A stretch of DNA of 64,000 bases. It comes from Methanococcoides burtonii DSM 6242. GTDB lineage: Archaea > Halobacteriota > Methanosarcinia > Methanosarcinales > Methanosarcinaceae. The notes beneath the pieces were generated by a model that was given only the letters and a program-made list of their open reading frames with translations, made no database searches and was not told the DNA's origin. The DNA lies in the NCBI RefSeq assembly GCF_000013725.1, contig NC_007955.1, forward strand, positions 1,705,579 to 1,769,578. Reading direction: 5' to 3'. The first letter of the stretch is position 1. Each line of letters opens with the position of its first letter. This document shows, piece by piece, positions 9,147-17,132 of the stretch. The position numbers were made by a program, and so were the translations under genes.

Positions 9147-9183
9147 AGGTGTCCACCTTTGATGTAGCTTTTGGTGGACACCT
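9147..9183. repeat. Inverted element, copy 2 (5' side of fic)
   Basis: A perfect 11-bp inverted repeat AGGTGTCCACC / GGTGGACACCT with a 15-base spacer, just upstream of the preferred fic start and next to a TATA-like TTATATAAT (minus strand). It could be an operator. The related copy at 8203-8238 has the same left arm and spacing. Confidence 0.65.
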
Positions 9184-9225
9184 GCCGGTTCAATTGCAAT
9201 ACCTGAATTTGCAATAAAACCCAAG

Positions 9226-9494
9226 TTTGCATGCACCATTTGCATCATGGTGAAAAAATTGCGGATTCAAGTTCCTCGGCAAGTTTAATAAATTCCTTAA
9301 GTGTGGGTATAAGTTGTTGACCTTTTGCCGTCAATCGATGTTTGACCCGATTTTTTCCATCAACAACATCCACGATCGGTTCGATCAGACCGTATTTGAG
9401 CATTTCTTTTAACCGCTTGTTGAGGGTGTCAGGATAAACGCCCACAGTTTTTTCAAGTTCATTGAACGACATTAGCGCACGTTCAAGTAAAATT
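9226..9494 (-). repeat. Duplication B, copy 1 (HTH regulator)
   Basis: About 269 bases, nearly identical to 13079-13347 with only a handful of differences. It begins with the palindromic segment CACCATTTGCATCATGGTG and covers most of the regulator gene. Homology ends just before codons specific to each copy. Confidence 0.9.
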
Positions 9495-9508
9495 AGATGG
9501 CTCACCAA
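9245..9508 (-). CDS. HxlR-like winged-helix regulator, 5'-truncated copy
   Basis: 87 residues: MSFNELEKTVGVYPDTLNKRL forms the recognition part, followed by a wing (VVDGKNRVKHRLTAKG) and a dimerisation helix. It matches the copy at 13097 from LILLERA onward but lacks about 38 N-terminal residues and begins at a GTG created at the junction. The first helix is probably missing, so DNA binding may be impaired. It lies directly upstream of fic on the same strand (108 bases to the preferred fic start), so co-transcription is possible. Confidence 0.65.
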   Translation of the reverse strand: MVSHLILLERALMSFNELEKTVGVYPDTLNKRLKEMLKYGLIEPIVDVVDGKNRVKHRLTAKGQQLIPTLKEFIKLAEELESAIFSP

Positions 9509-9536
9509 ATATACAATCGTATAGCCTTAATTTATG

Positions 9537-9604
9537 GACGGGATTTACGGGATGAACAGGATTTACATGATATAAGTGGTTCGCACCATCATGTTAATCC
9601 CGTC
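9537..9604. repeat. 9-bp tandem repeats inside a larger inverted repeat
   Basis: Three 9-base units in tandem, GGGATTTAC / GGGATGAAC / AGGATTTAC (9540-9566). In addition GACGGGATT (9537-9545) is inverted as AATCCCGTC (9596-9604). The stretch has no gene. It lies upstream of the truncated regulator and downstream of the small hypothetical gene at 9661. Confidence 0.5.
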
Positions 9605-9660
9605 AAATATTTATCTACTCAATATTAAGTTGATCCCTTTTCATTTCATTTGTTCATATT

Positions 9661-9972
9661 TTACCATGATGGAGCAGTTGATCCTCTTGTCCTTGGTGGT
9701 TTGATTTTATGATCATTATAAAGCTCTAAAGTCTTTTGAGGAACACCAATTTCTTTTCCATCGACTAGAATGAAGATTGCTTTTGTTGGATGTATTTTTC
9801 CTGTTGAACATGCAACATGATTTTTTTTATCTGGCGATATATCACCTATCATTTTTCCTACATAAGAGCTATATCCCTTTGTTTTTTGGAATTTAAGAGC
9901 GGCGTATCTTTCTATAAATTGCTCATATGTCATATCAGTTTTAATTGTCTCAATATATTCGTCTTGAATCAT
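9661..9972 (-). CDS. Hypothetical protein, 103 residues
   Basis: No family recognised. The N-terminal third is charged and helical (IETIKTDMTYEQFIERYAAL). The middle is beta-like (KAIFILVDGKEIGVPQ) and the tail is basic. It is AT-rich like the rest of the island. The gene is plausible because the frame is long for this composition and the start context TAATATATG is free of other genes, but function is unknown. Confidence 0.45.
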   Translation of the reverse strand: MIQDEYIETIKTDMTYEQFIERYAALKFQKTKGYSSYVGKMIGDISPDKKNHVACSTGKIHPTKAIFILVDGKEIGVPQKTLELYNDHKIKPPRTRGSTAPSW

Positions 9973-10060
9973 ATATTACCTCTTTGTCATGTTTATCGTT
10001 TATGTCATATGATGTTAACTGTATTAAACATTTCGAGTATATGGTATTATATTAATTGTA

Positions 10061-10200
10061 GGCAGTCAGTTAATACTTGCAGCGACATGCCGAAGGCAGT
10101 CCAGTATCGTATATATCAATTCGGTGTAGCGTACCCGCCAGAGTGAATTGATTATATGCAATAATCACAGGGCGATAGGACTGACGGAGGCGTGGTGCGT
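10061..10200 (+). ncRNA. Candidate structured RNA or folded DNA element
   Basis: A GC-richer block in a gene-free AT-rich stretch (9973-10373). A strong hairpin at 10084-10101 has stem GAC-a-TGCC / GGCA-GTC and loop GAA. A long stem of about 12 bp (ATATATCAATTC at 10111-10122 with GAATTGATTATAT at 10145-10157) encloses 22 bases. An outer pairing joins GTCAGT (10065-10070) to ACTGAC (10180-10185). No Rfam family recognised. The strand is uncertain because the helices are palindromic. Confidence 0.4.
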
Positions 10201-10373
10201 CTATTTACGTGGTAGTTATTATGTTGTTTTTTAGCGGTGTTGAGTATAGCAGGACACTCACTCACTTTTTTGCAAGATTGTTTCATTAAATTTGTGTATA
10301 TTAGAGTAAAATGAGTATGTACCAGAAAATGTTTTTAGTGCCGTATATATAGTAACAATTTCAATAAAAAACC

Positions 10374-10688
10374 ATGAGTATGGAATTAACAGAAAAGATT
10401 ATTGTCAATAAATTATTTGATTTCATTGAAGAACATTTTGATAAATTTGAGTGCAGAGGTTCAGATTTTGGTTGGTGGCGCAGTCCTAAATCTTGGTCTC
10501 CTTTCGTAGAAACCTGCTTTATATTATGGGGGGAAGAACTTTGCAATCAAAAACAAATTGAAGTTATTGGACATGCGTTTACACATTCTAATATTAGTAA
10601 ATTTATGAAAATATTTGATAAGGATTATAGAGAATTGCGATTAACTGCTGATTTTTTTCAAAGCAAATATTTCCAGCTAAAATTTTGA
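10374..10688 (+). CDS. Hypothetical protein, 104 residues
   Basis: Unrecognised. Aromatic-rich middle (DFGWWRSPKSWSPF) and a helical N-terminus (ELTEKIIVNKLFDFIEEHFDKF). It sits between the candidate RNA and the IS5-type element, whose insertion may have separated it from the genes at 11738-13066. AT-rich codon use fits recent acquisition. Confidence 0.45.
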   Translation: MSMELTEKIIVNKLFDFIEEHFDKFECRGSDFGWWRSPKSWSPFVETCFILWGEELCNQKQIEVIGHAFTHSNISKFMKIFDKDYRELRLTADFFQSKYFQLKF

Positions 10689-10764
10689 GCTTTTCTCTCT
10701 ATTTCCAGCAGTTTGCTAGTATCTATTTATATACTTTCCAACTTTTTTGAATAGCTACCGCTAT

Positions 10765-11706
10765 TCATCCTAATGATTTTCTTCTTATTGTCCTCAATTG
10801 ATAGAGATTATAGCTGAATGCTGTAATCGCCATTTTGACATTTACTCTTGCCAACGTTGTTACTCTTACAAATCCTGACGTAAACACATTTTTGATAACA
10901 GCATAAGGTCTTTCTCCCTTTGCTCTTTTCCTGCTTATTCTTTTGTTTCTCATCTTATCCCTAATACCAATAGGGTGCCCTCGTACTCCCCTTTGCATAG
11001 TTGCATCATATCCTTTTGAAATTGCACCAAAGTAACCTCTATCTCTGTAAACAACTTCGCCTTCTTCAGAAAGATCCACCTGACTATCATGAACTGAGGC
11101 AGTAGTTGTCCTATATCTCCTTATCAGATCATATTCGGTATCTTCAATGGTATGTAGTTTATATCCAAAATGTGACTTAGATGCCTTTTTTGTCCATGTA
11201 CCGTCCTTACATCTTCTGGTCTTTGCTTCATTTCCACGAGGAGTATCAAGATTTGCATGTCCTGGATCAGCATGTATAAATGTTGCATCCTGAATCATAC
11301 CTTGCTTGATCTTCAGACCTTTCTTATTAAGTTGTCTTTGCATTTCATTCCAGATTTCATCTTCTTTTCCTGCCTGGGAAATTCGTTCTCTAAATGCCCA
11401 AACAGTAGTATGATCTGGAATTTTTGCAGGAAAGCCCAAGAATTTCCTAAAGGAAATTCTATCAGTAGCTTGTCTTTCAAGTTCAGGGTCAGATAGGCCA
11501 TGCCATTGTTGCAATACTAACATTTTGAGCATGACGATTTCATCAACGTTTGGTCTGCCACCGAACTCTGTTTTATTGATATACATCTCTGCTATAATTG
11601 GACGAAATGGTTTCCAATCGATGAGAGATTCAATTTCAGAGAGCTTGTCACCGAGATTTTCAAGACGTTTGTACTCTTCTTTAAAAGCAAAGTTTGTTAA
11701 GGACAT
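10765..11706 (-). CDS. IS5-family transposase
   Basis: A 313-residue DDE transposase. The N-terminal domain contains FGGRPNVDEIVMLKMLVLQQW and the HTH-like part DHTTVWAFRERI. Catalytic acidic residues are visible in IQDATFIHAD, VYRDRGYFG and AKGERPYAVIKN. Length and motifs match intact IS5-group enzymes, so the element may be active. Terminal inverted repeats could not be placed confidently; the element probably spans about 10.72-11.74 kb. Confidence 0.88.
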   Translation of the reverse strand: MSLTNFAFKEEYKRLENLGDKLSEIESLIDWKPFRPIIAEMYINKTEFGGRPNVDEIVMLKMLVLQQWHGLSDPELERQATDRISFRKFLGFPAKIPDHTTVWAFRERISQAGKEDEIWNEMQRQLNKKGLKIKQGMIQDATFIHADPGHANLDTPRGNEAKTRRCKDGTWTKKASKSHFGYKLHTIEDTEYDLIRRYRTTTASVHDSQVDLSEEGEVVYRDRGYFGAISKGYDATMQRGVRGHPIGIRDKMRNKRISRKRAKGERPYAVIKNVFTSGFVRVTTLARVNVKMAITAFSYNLYQLRTIRRKSLG

Positions 11707-11737
11707 AATACAAAATTATTGTAATAGGTTATAAATA

Positions 11738-12232
11738 TTGCTTCTGTTTGAGGGGTTTATCGGAATTCTCTATACTAAATCCACCAAATATGCGTTAAGA
11801 GGGTTTGATGTGTCTTGGCATGATAAAAGCAGATTAATTTTGACTTTAGAACACGAAGAAACAGCAAGTACAATCAAAAACAATTTAGAAAAGATATATG
11901 AAGAGATGGATAAATTACTGTATTTCCCTGCAGAATTTAAAATAATAGTTTCGAGACCACGGCTTGGTGATGGATGTCAAAGTTACCCACAGGCAATTGA
12001 ATATTACAAAGATGAAATAGAAAAAAAACTTTCAAGTTTCAGTCCAAGTGAAAATGAGAAATGGCTTATCATTTTAATTGGACCTACTAATAAACTGAAA
12101 CCAAATGAAGAAGCAGAGATATCATTTTGTAGTTATGTGTGGAACAAAAATATACTTGCTCCTGCATGTGATGAAAAAAAATTCGCAGTGAAAATGGATA
12201 TAAATTGTGAAGTTAAAAGGATTTCTCTTTAA
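11738..12232 (+). CDS. Hypothetical protein, probably 5'-truncated by the IS5 element
   Basis: About 164 codons from a TTG that lies only 32 bases from the transposase start, so the natural N-terminus was probably lost or replaced. Visible segments include EFKIIVSRPRLGDGCQSYP and KWLIILIGPTNKLK. No family recognised. It is followed after 24 bases by the UPF0489 gene in the same direction, suggesting a two-gene unit. Confidence 0.5.
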   Translation: MLLFEGFIGILYTKSTKYALRGFDVSWHDKSRLILTLEHEETASTIKNNLEKIYEEMDKLLYFPAEFKIIVSRPRLGDGCQSYPQAIEYYKDEIEKKLSSFSPSENEKWLIILIGPTNKLKPNEEAEISFCSYVWNKNILAPACDEKKFAVKMDINCEVKRISL

Positions 12233-12256
12233 TATAATATTAGATTTAGGACTAAT

Positions 12257-13066
12257 ATGAGACTGCCAAAAAATATAGAATATTGTGAATTCAATATCCA
12301 TGACAAAAAATTGTATTTCATTATAGATCATGCTGCTGCATTAATTGCTTGGATCAAAGCATTTAATGAAGGAATCATAAGTAGGGATGCAACTCTATTC
12401 CATTTGGACAAACACACTGATTTTCATATGAACTCCGATAACATAAAAAAATCAAAAACAATATTAGGAATGGATAATTTAGAACTAAATGATTTTGTTA
12501 CGGTAGAACTGTGTGATGAGAACGATGAATTCATTGTTAATGCAATGTGGTCTGGTTTGATCAAAGATTGTATTTCTTTTCATCACGAAGAAGGTAGTTA
12601 CGATGGAATATTAATTGAAGAAAATCAATTTGCACCACAGAAAATAAACTTTAAATGCGATGGCATGGATCATAATTTTTATCTTTTTGAGGGACACGAT
12701 ATTTCTCTGATTGATAATATACTTAATTATCAAGAAATAATGAATATTTGTGAATGCGGTAGAGATTTTATATTAGATATTGACCTCGATTTTTTCACTG
12801 AAATTACTGATAAAATCATTTCAATTACTCCTCAGGAAATCAACAAGCAAGTGAATTGTGCTTTATTTAAGAAAATGTTTGAGATGAGTAAAGTCATAAC
12901 TATTGCTTTGGAACCTGCTCATTGCGGTGGAAATGAACAATGTGAAAAAATATTTGATTCTTTGATGAGCAATGATATCTTTAAAATAGACGAAAAACGC
13001 TTGTGTGATGTTAAAAATAAATTTTTACATGGAGTCAATGCTAAAGATTTTTATTATATTAGATGA
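12257..13066 (+). CDS. UPF0489 family, arginase-like fold protein
   Basis: 269 residues. The segments LFHLDKHTDFH, LDIDLDFF and ALEPAHCGG follow the order of metal-binding motifs in the UPF0489 (C5orf22-like) family, which resembles arginase/deacetylase folds. A metal-dependent hydrolase is therefore likely but the substrate is unknown. It lies just after a truncated partner gene in an AT-rich accessory island; a defence or modification role is only a guess. Confidence 0.7.
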   Translation: MRLPKNIEYCEFNIHDKKLYFIIDHAAALIAWIKAFNEGIISRDATLFHLDKHTDFHMNSDNIKKSKTILGMDNLELNDFVTVELCDENDEFIVNAMWSGLIKDCISFHHEEGSYDGILIEENQFAPQKINFKCDGMDHNFYLFEGHDISLIDNILNYQEIMNICECGRDFILDIDLDFFTEITDKIISITPQEINKQVNCALFKKMFEMSKVITIALEPAHCGGNEQCEKIFDSLMSNDIFKIDEKRLCDVKNKFLHGVNAKDFYYIR

Positions 13067-13078
13067 TAAAATACAATT

Positions 13079-13347
13079 TTGCATGCACCATTTGCATCAT
13101 GGTGAAAAAATTGCGGATTCAAGTTCCTCGGCAAGTTTAATAAATTCCTTAAGTGTGGGTATAAGTTGTTGACCTTTTGCCGTCAATCGATGTTTGACCC
13201 GATTTTTTCCATCAACAACATCCACGATCGGTTCGATTAGATCGTATTTGAGCATTTCTTTTAACCGCTTGTTGAGTGTGTCAGGATACACGCCCACAGT
13301 TTTTTCAAGTCCATTGAACGACATTGGCGCACGTTCAAGTAAAATCA
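13079..13347 (-). repeat. Duplication B, copy 2 (HTH regulator)
   Basis: Near-identical partner of 9226-9494 in the same orientation. Together the copies bracket the segment holding the small hypotheticals, the IS5-type transposase and the UPF0489 gene. Confidence 0.9.
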
Positions 13348-13462
13348 ATATGTCGCAGAAATGTTTCTTGTATAACAGTTTCAGGCGCATGGTGGTTATT
13401 TTGGGTACGCCGTGGTTATGAATAGAAGGTACGTTTAAACGTAGTATAATACGCCATTGCAT
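13097..13462 (-). CDS. HxlR-like winged-helix transcriptional regulator (full copy)
   Basis: 121 residues. The C-terminal ~85 residues are the same winged helix as at 9245. The extra N-terminus (MRLKLLYKKHFCDILILLERA) supplies the first helix. The ATG at 13462 lies about 22 bases from a TATA-like CATATAAATTT (minus strand), suggesting a leaderless mRNA. An ATG at 13390 is an alternative. It is divergent from the beta-helix surface gene, which it might regulate. Confidence 0.72.
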   Translation of the reverse strand: MQWRIILRLNVPSIHNHGVPKITTMRLKLLYKKHFCDILILLERAPMSFNGLEKTVGVYPDTLNKRLKEMLKYDLIEPIVDVVDGKNRVKHRLTAKGQQLIPTLKEFIKLAEELESAIFSP

Positions 13463-13516
13463 AGATAAATAAATTTATATGTAGGGGATGTGTATTGGCA
13501 ATGTAAGGTGAAATTG

Positions 13517-16500
13517 ATGGTGAAAAATAGGGCATTAAGGGTCTTTGCTGGTGTTGTAGTTGCTATTTTAGTGCTTGCTGTCGGTTCGGCCAGTGCTGCA
13601 GCAATTACTGTGGACGATAGCGGCGGCGCGGATTATTTGAGCATTCAGGCGGCGATCAATAATGCGAGCGTGGGGGATGTTATTGAAGTTCAAAGCGGCA
13701 CCTATTATGAAAATGTCGTTGTGAACAAAACACTTTCATTAGTGGGCATCGGGATGCCGCTCATAAATGCAAGTGGTAGTGGAACTGCAATGACGATCAC
13801 CACCGATGATTGTACAATCGATGGGTTCAATGTCACTGGAAGCGGAACGGATTGGAATGGCGGGGATGCTGACAGTGGGATTAAGATCATGTCCGATGAT
13901 AATACTGTTTTGAATTGTATTGCTCAGAGCAACAATTATGGGGTTTATGTATTTGAATCTGAGAATAATACTATTGAAAATAATAGCGTTTACAGTAATA
14001 CAGAAGGAATTTATCTACTGTACTCTCATAACAATTCACTGATTAGTAACAACCTAAGTTCGAACACCAATCGAGGGGCATATATATCTAATTCAGATAA
14101 TATTTCCGTTTTAAGCAATGTCGCACAAAATAATGATTATGGTATTAACTGGTACATTTCTGGAAACAGTACAGTTTTTAATAACTCTGCAACAAGCAAT
14201 AACTATGGTATGTATTTAAGCAGTTCTGAAAACTGTAATTTGGATAATAATACTGCATATGGCAACACAAACCATGGGATTTATAGTGATAGCAGTGGCA
14301 ATATCTTTACAAACAACACTGCTTACAGTAACATTTATGGATTATACACAACTGGTTCTAGCAGTACTTTGGCAAACAATATTGCTTACAGTAACAAGTA
14401 TGGATTTTATACAACTGGTTCTAGCAGTACTTTGACAAACAATATTGCTTACAGTAACAGGTATGGATTTTATACAACTGGTTCTAGCAGTACTTTGACA
14501 AACAACACTGCTTATAGCAATACAAACCGTGGATTTACTATTCACACGAGAAGTACGCTAATAGATAATAATGCTTTTAATAATGGTTATGGTTTTTGGA
14601 TCGAATCTGATTACAACATATTAACAAATAATACGGCTTCTGATAATGCCAACTATGGATTTTACATTTATATAGGGGACTATAATAAATTAACAAAAAA
14701 TACTGCTAATAGTAATAGCAATTATGGATATTATATAATAGGCAATTATAACACATTAACAAAAAACAACGTTTCTGACAACAGTGGTGGAATCCATTTA
14801 ACTAGTGGTGGAGCATCACGTGGATCAAATCTGCTGATTCAAAATACTATAATTAATAATAGCAACTATGGAATATATTTATCATATTCTGGTATTAATA
14901 TACTGATGTATAATGTAGTTTCCAATAACACAAATACTGGAATCTATATATCGGATTCTAAATACAATACATTGACAAACAATGTAGTTTCTAATAACAC
15001 AAACAATGGAATCTATCTCACCAGTTCAAGTGATAGCACATTGACAAACAACATAGTTTCTAATAACACAAACCATGGGATTTATCTGTCCAATTCAATC
15101 GACACCAAATTGTTATACAATCTAATTTTTAACAATACAAATACTGGGGTGTATTTGTTTAACTCTGGTGGTGGTGCATTAGCAAACAATACTATTGACA
15201 ACAGTAATGATGGCATATACATAGATCAAGGCACCACAAGTCAATCTAGCATTTACAACAACACTCTGTTAAATATTTCTAATCACGGTGCATATGACAT
15301 CAAAGGATTGAATTCATGGCATTCAAATTATTATGATGACTATAATGGTATAGATTCCAACAATGATGGTATTGGAGATTCTGCATATTATATAGCAGGA
15401 AACGATGTGGGTCTTAGAGATGAAACACCATTGATGCAACCACACCAAATTATCATTCCTGACAATGATTATAACAATGAAAATACATATTTAGGTGCCA
15501 GTTTTACAGTAAAGGCAGGGACTGCAATCCTCTTATACGAAGGCTACTCGTTGGTACCACTACAATTTGATGTATCAGGTGAAAAGGTTTGGTTTGAACT
15601 TAGAATGAATGGAAATCGCATTGATGATGAAGTATTGGAAATCGGAAGTTATTTTTCTTATGTTGGTTCACAAAATCAATTAATACTCACAGGACGTCTT
15701 GACAGTATATCCCAAGCAGACAATTCAATGAAAATGGACTCATTTTATCAGTTCTCCCAACCATTAACAAATCGTGAAATATTGATTGGTGATACCAGTG
15801 ACATACCGTATCCAAATCCGACAATAACATTACCCAATCCTTCATCATCTTTGGTTTCAGATATTGAAGGTGATTCCAGATTGTTTACCATGAATGTAAA
15901 TCAAGTTTCTGATGTAACGTGGATTCTTGATGGAATTACTCTTTACACCAACACATCTGTTACAACAGCGTCATACTACAATGGTTCTGCACAACTCGGC
16001 ACCCACAATTTAACAGTGGTTGCGGAAAATACAAATAGAAAAACGAGCCAGAAAAACTGGACATGGACTGTAACGGAGCCATCGGCACCATCAATTACAC
16101 TTTCGTCACCCTCGTCCGCATCAATTTCTGATATTGAAGGTGATTCGAGAACTTTCACAACAACTGTAGACCAAGTTGTCAATGTGACGTGGATTCTTGA
16201 TGGCAATACTATTCAAACGAACACATCTATCCAAACAGCATCATACTACAATGGTTCTGCAAAAGTAGGAATACATAATCTTACAATATTTGCAGAAAAT
16301 GTAAATGGAACTGATCAGAACAAATGGACATGGACAGTCACAGAGCCACCAGCACCATCAATTACACATTCGTCACCCTCGTCCGTATCAATTTCTGATG
16401 TTGAAGGTGATTCGAGAACTTTCACAACAACTGTAGACCAAGTTGCCAATGTGACGTGGATTCTTGATGGCAATACTATTCAAACGAACACATCTATCCA

Positions 16501-17119
16501 AACAGCATCATACTACAACAATTCTGCAAAAACAGGCACGCACAATCTTACAGTGTTTGCAGAAAATACAAATGGAACTGACCAGAAAAAGTGGACTTGG
16601 ATTGTAGCAGCACCACCTGCACCATCAATTACACTTTCATTACCCTCATTAGTTTCTGATGTTGAAGGTGATTCAAGATCTTTCACGGCAACTATAGACC
16701 AAGTCGCCAACGTGACTTGGATATTTGATGGTATAATTCTTTACACCAACACATCAGTCACAACAGCGGCATACTACAATACTTCTGCGCATGAAGGTGT
16801 GTATAATATCACAATAGTGGCAGAAAATGCAAACGGAGCCAGCCAGAACAAATGGACGTGGACTGTCACCGATCCAAACCTGTACACAATGCAACTCCAG
16901 AAAGGATGGAACCTTGTTTCCACTCCACTAACACCTGACACGCCAAGTGTTAACACGCTCTTTGGTAGCAACAGTGATGTAATTTTGCCAGTGTACTCAT
17001 GGAATACTGCAAACAAGCAATACTATGATGTGAGCACGATCGAGATTAGCAAAGGATACTGGATTCTTGCTTTAAACGACACACAAGTCACGTTTGCAGG
17101 TACGTCATACAGTGAATGA
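13517..17119 (+). CDS. Large secreted beta-helix (NosD/CASH-type) surface protein
   Basis: 1200 residues. A Sec signal peptide (hydrophobic core AGVVVAILVLAVG, cleavage near SASAA) is followed by about 600 residues of parallel beta-helix repeats rich in NNT, YGI and SN turns, starting with the typical YYENVVVNKTLSLVGIG. A ~130-residue region (VWFELRMNGNRIDDEV) then resembles S-layer domains. Four Ig-like repeats of ~85 residues follow, each with DxEGDSR and VTWILDG, then a LQKGWNLVSTPL module. The start at 13517 follows AAGGTGA. There is no membrane anchor. The role is probably cell-envelope binding or adhesion. Confidence 0.85.
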   Translation: MVKNRALRVFAGVVVAILVLAVGSASAAAITVDDSGGADYLSIQAAINNASVGDVIEVQSGTYYENVVVNKTLSLVGIGMPLINASGSGTAMTITTDDCTIDGFNVTGSGTDWNGGDADSGIKIMSDDNTVLNCIAQSNNYGVYVFESENNTIENNSVYSNTEGIYLLYSHNNSLISNNLSSNTNRGAYISNSDNISVLSNVAQNNDYGINWYISGNSTVFNNSATSNNYGMYLSSSENCNLDNNTAYGNTNHGIYSDSSGNIFTNNTAYSNIYGLYTTGSSSTLANNIAYSNKYGFYTTGSSSTLTNNIAYSNRYGFYTTGSSSTLTNNTAYSNTNRGFTIHTRSTLIDNNAFNNGYGFWIESDYNILTNNTASDNANYGFYIYIGDYNKLTKNTANSNSNYGYYIIGNYNTLTKNNVSDNSGGIHLTSGGASRGSNLLIQNTIINNSNYGIYLSYSGINILMYNVVSNNTNTGIYISDSKYNTLTNNVVSNNTNNGIYLTSSSDSTLTNNIVSNNTNHGIYLSNSIDTKLLYNLIFNNTNTGVYLFNSGGGALANNTIDNSNDGIYIDQGTTSQSSIYNNTLLNISNHGAYDIKGLNSWHSNYYDDYNGIDSNNDGIGDSAYYIAGNDVGLRDETPLMQPHQIIIPDNDYNNENTYLGASFTVKAGTAILLYEGYSLVPLQFDVSGEKVWFELRMNGNRIDDEVLEIGSYFSYVGSQNQLILTGRLDSISQADNSMKMDSFYQFSQPLTNREILIGDTSDIPYPNPTITLPNPSSSLVSDIEGDSRLFTMNVNQVSDVTWILDGITLYTNTSVTTASYYNGSAQLGTHNLTVVAENTNRKTSQKNWTWTVTEPSAPSITLSSPSSASISDIEGDSRTFTTTVDQVVNVTWILDGNTIQTNTSIQTASYYNGSAKVGIHNLTIFAENVNGTDQNKWTWTVTEPPAPSITHSSPSSVSISDVEGDSRTFTTTVDQVANVTWILDGNTIQTNTSIQTASYYNNSAKTGTHNLTVFAENTNGTDQKKWTWIVAAPPAPSITLSLPSLVSDVEGDSRSFTATIDQVANVTWIFDGIILYTNTSVTTAAYYNTSAHEGVYNITIVAENANGASQNKWTWTVTDPNLYTMQLQKGWNLVSTPLTPDTPSVNTLFGSNSDVILPVYSWNTANKQYYDVSTIEISKGYWILALNDTQVTFAGTSYSE
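14336..14524 (+). repeat. Three 63-bp tandem repeats in the beta-helix gene
   Basis: Three consecutive 21-codon units (14336, 14399, 14462), each encoding YG-YTTGSSSTL-NN-AYSN, are almost identical at DNA level. This suggests recent expansion of beta-helix rungs. Confidence 0.85.
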
Positions 17120-17132
17120 ATGGGGCGACATT

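Noticed and set aside
10061-10200. Resemblance of the structured patch to SRP RNA, RNase P RNA, a group II intron domain V or an integron attC site
   Set aside because: The expected conserved core sequences (such as the SRP helix 8 GGAAGGNGC or the RNase P GAGGAAAGTCC) are not present. Only a generic structured candidate is kept.
10700-11760. Terminal inverted repeats of the IS5-type element
   Set aside because: I could not find a convincing inverted pair or target duplication by eye, so only the transposase gene is annotated.
14336-16870. Regularly spaced repeats that might suggest a CRISPR array
   Set aside because: The repeats are in frame within one large coding region, have 63- and ~255-base periods and no unique spacers. 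They encode beta-helix rungs and Ig-like domains.
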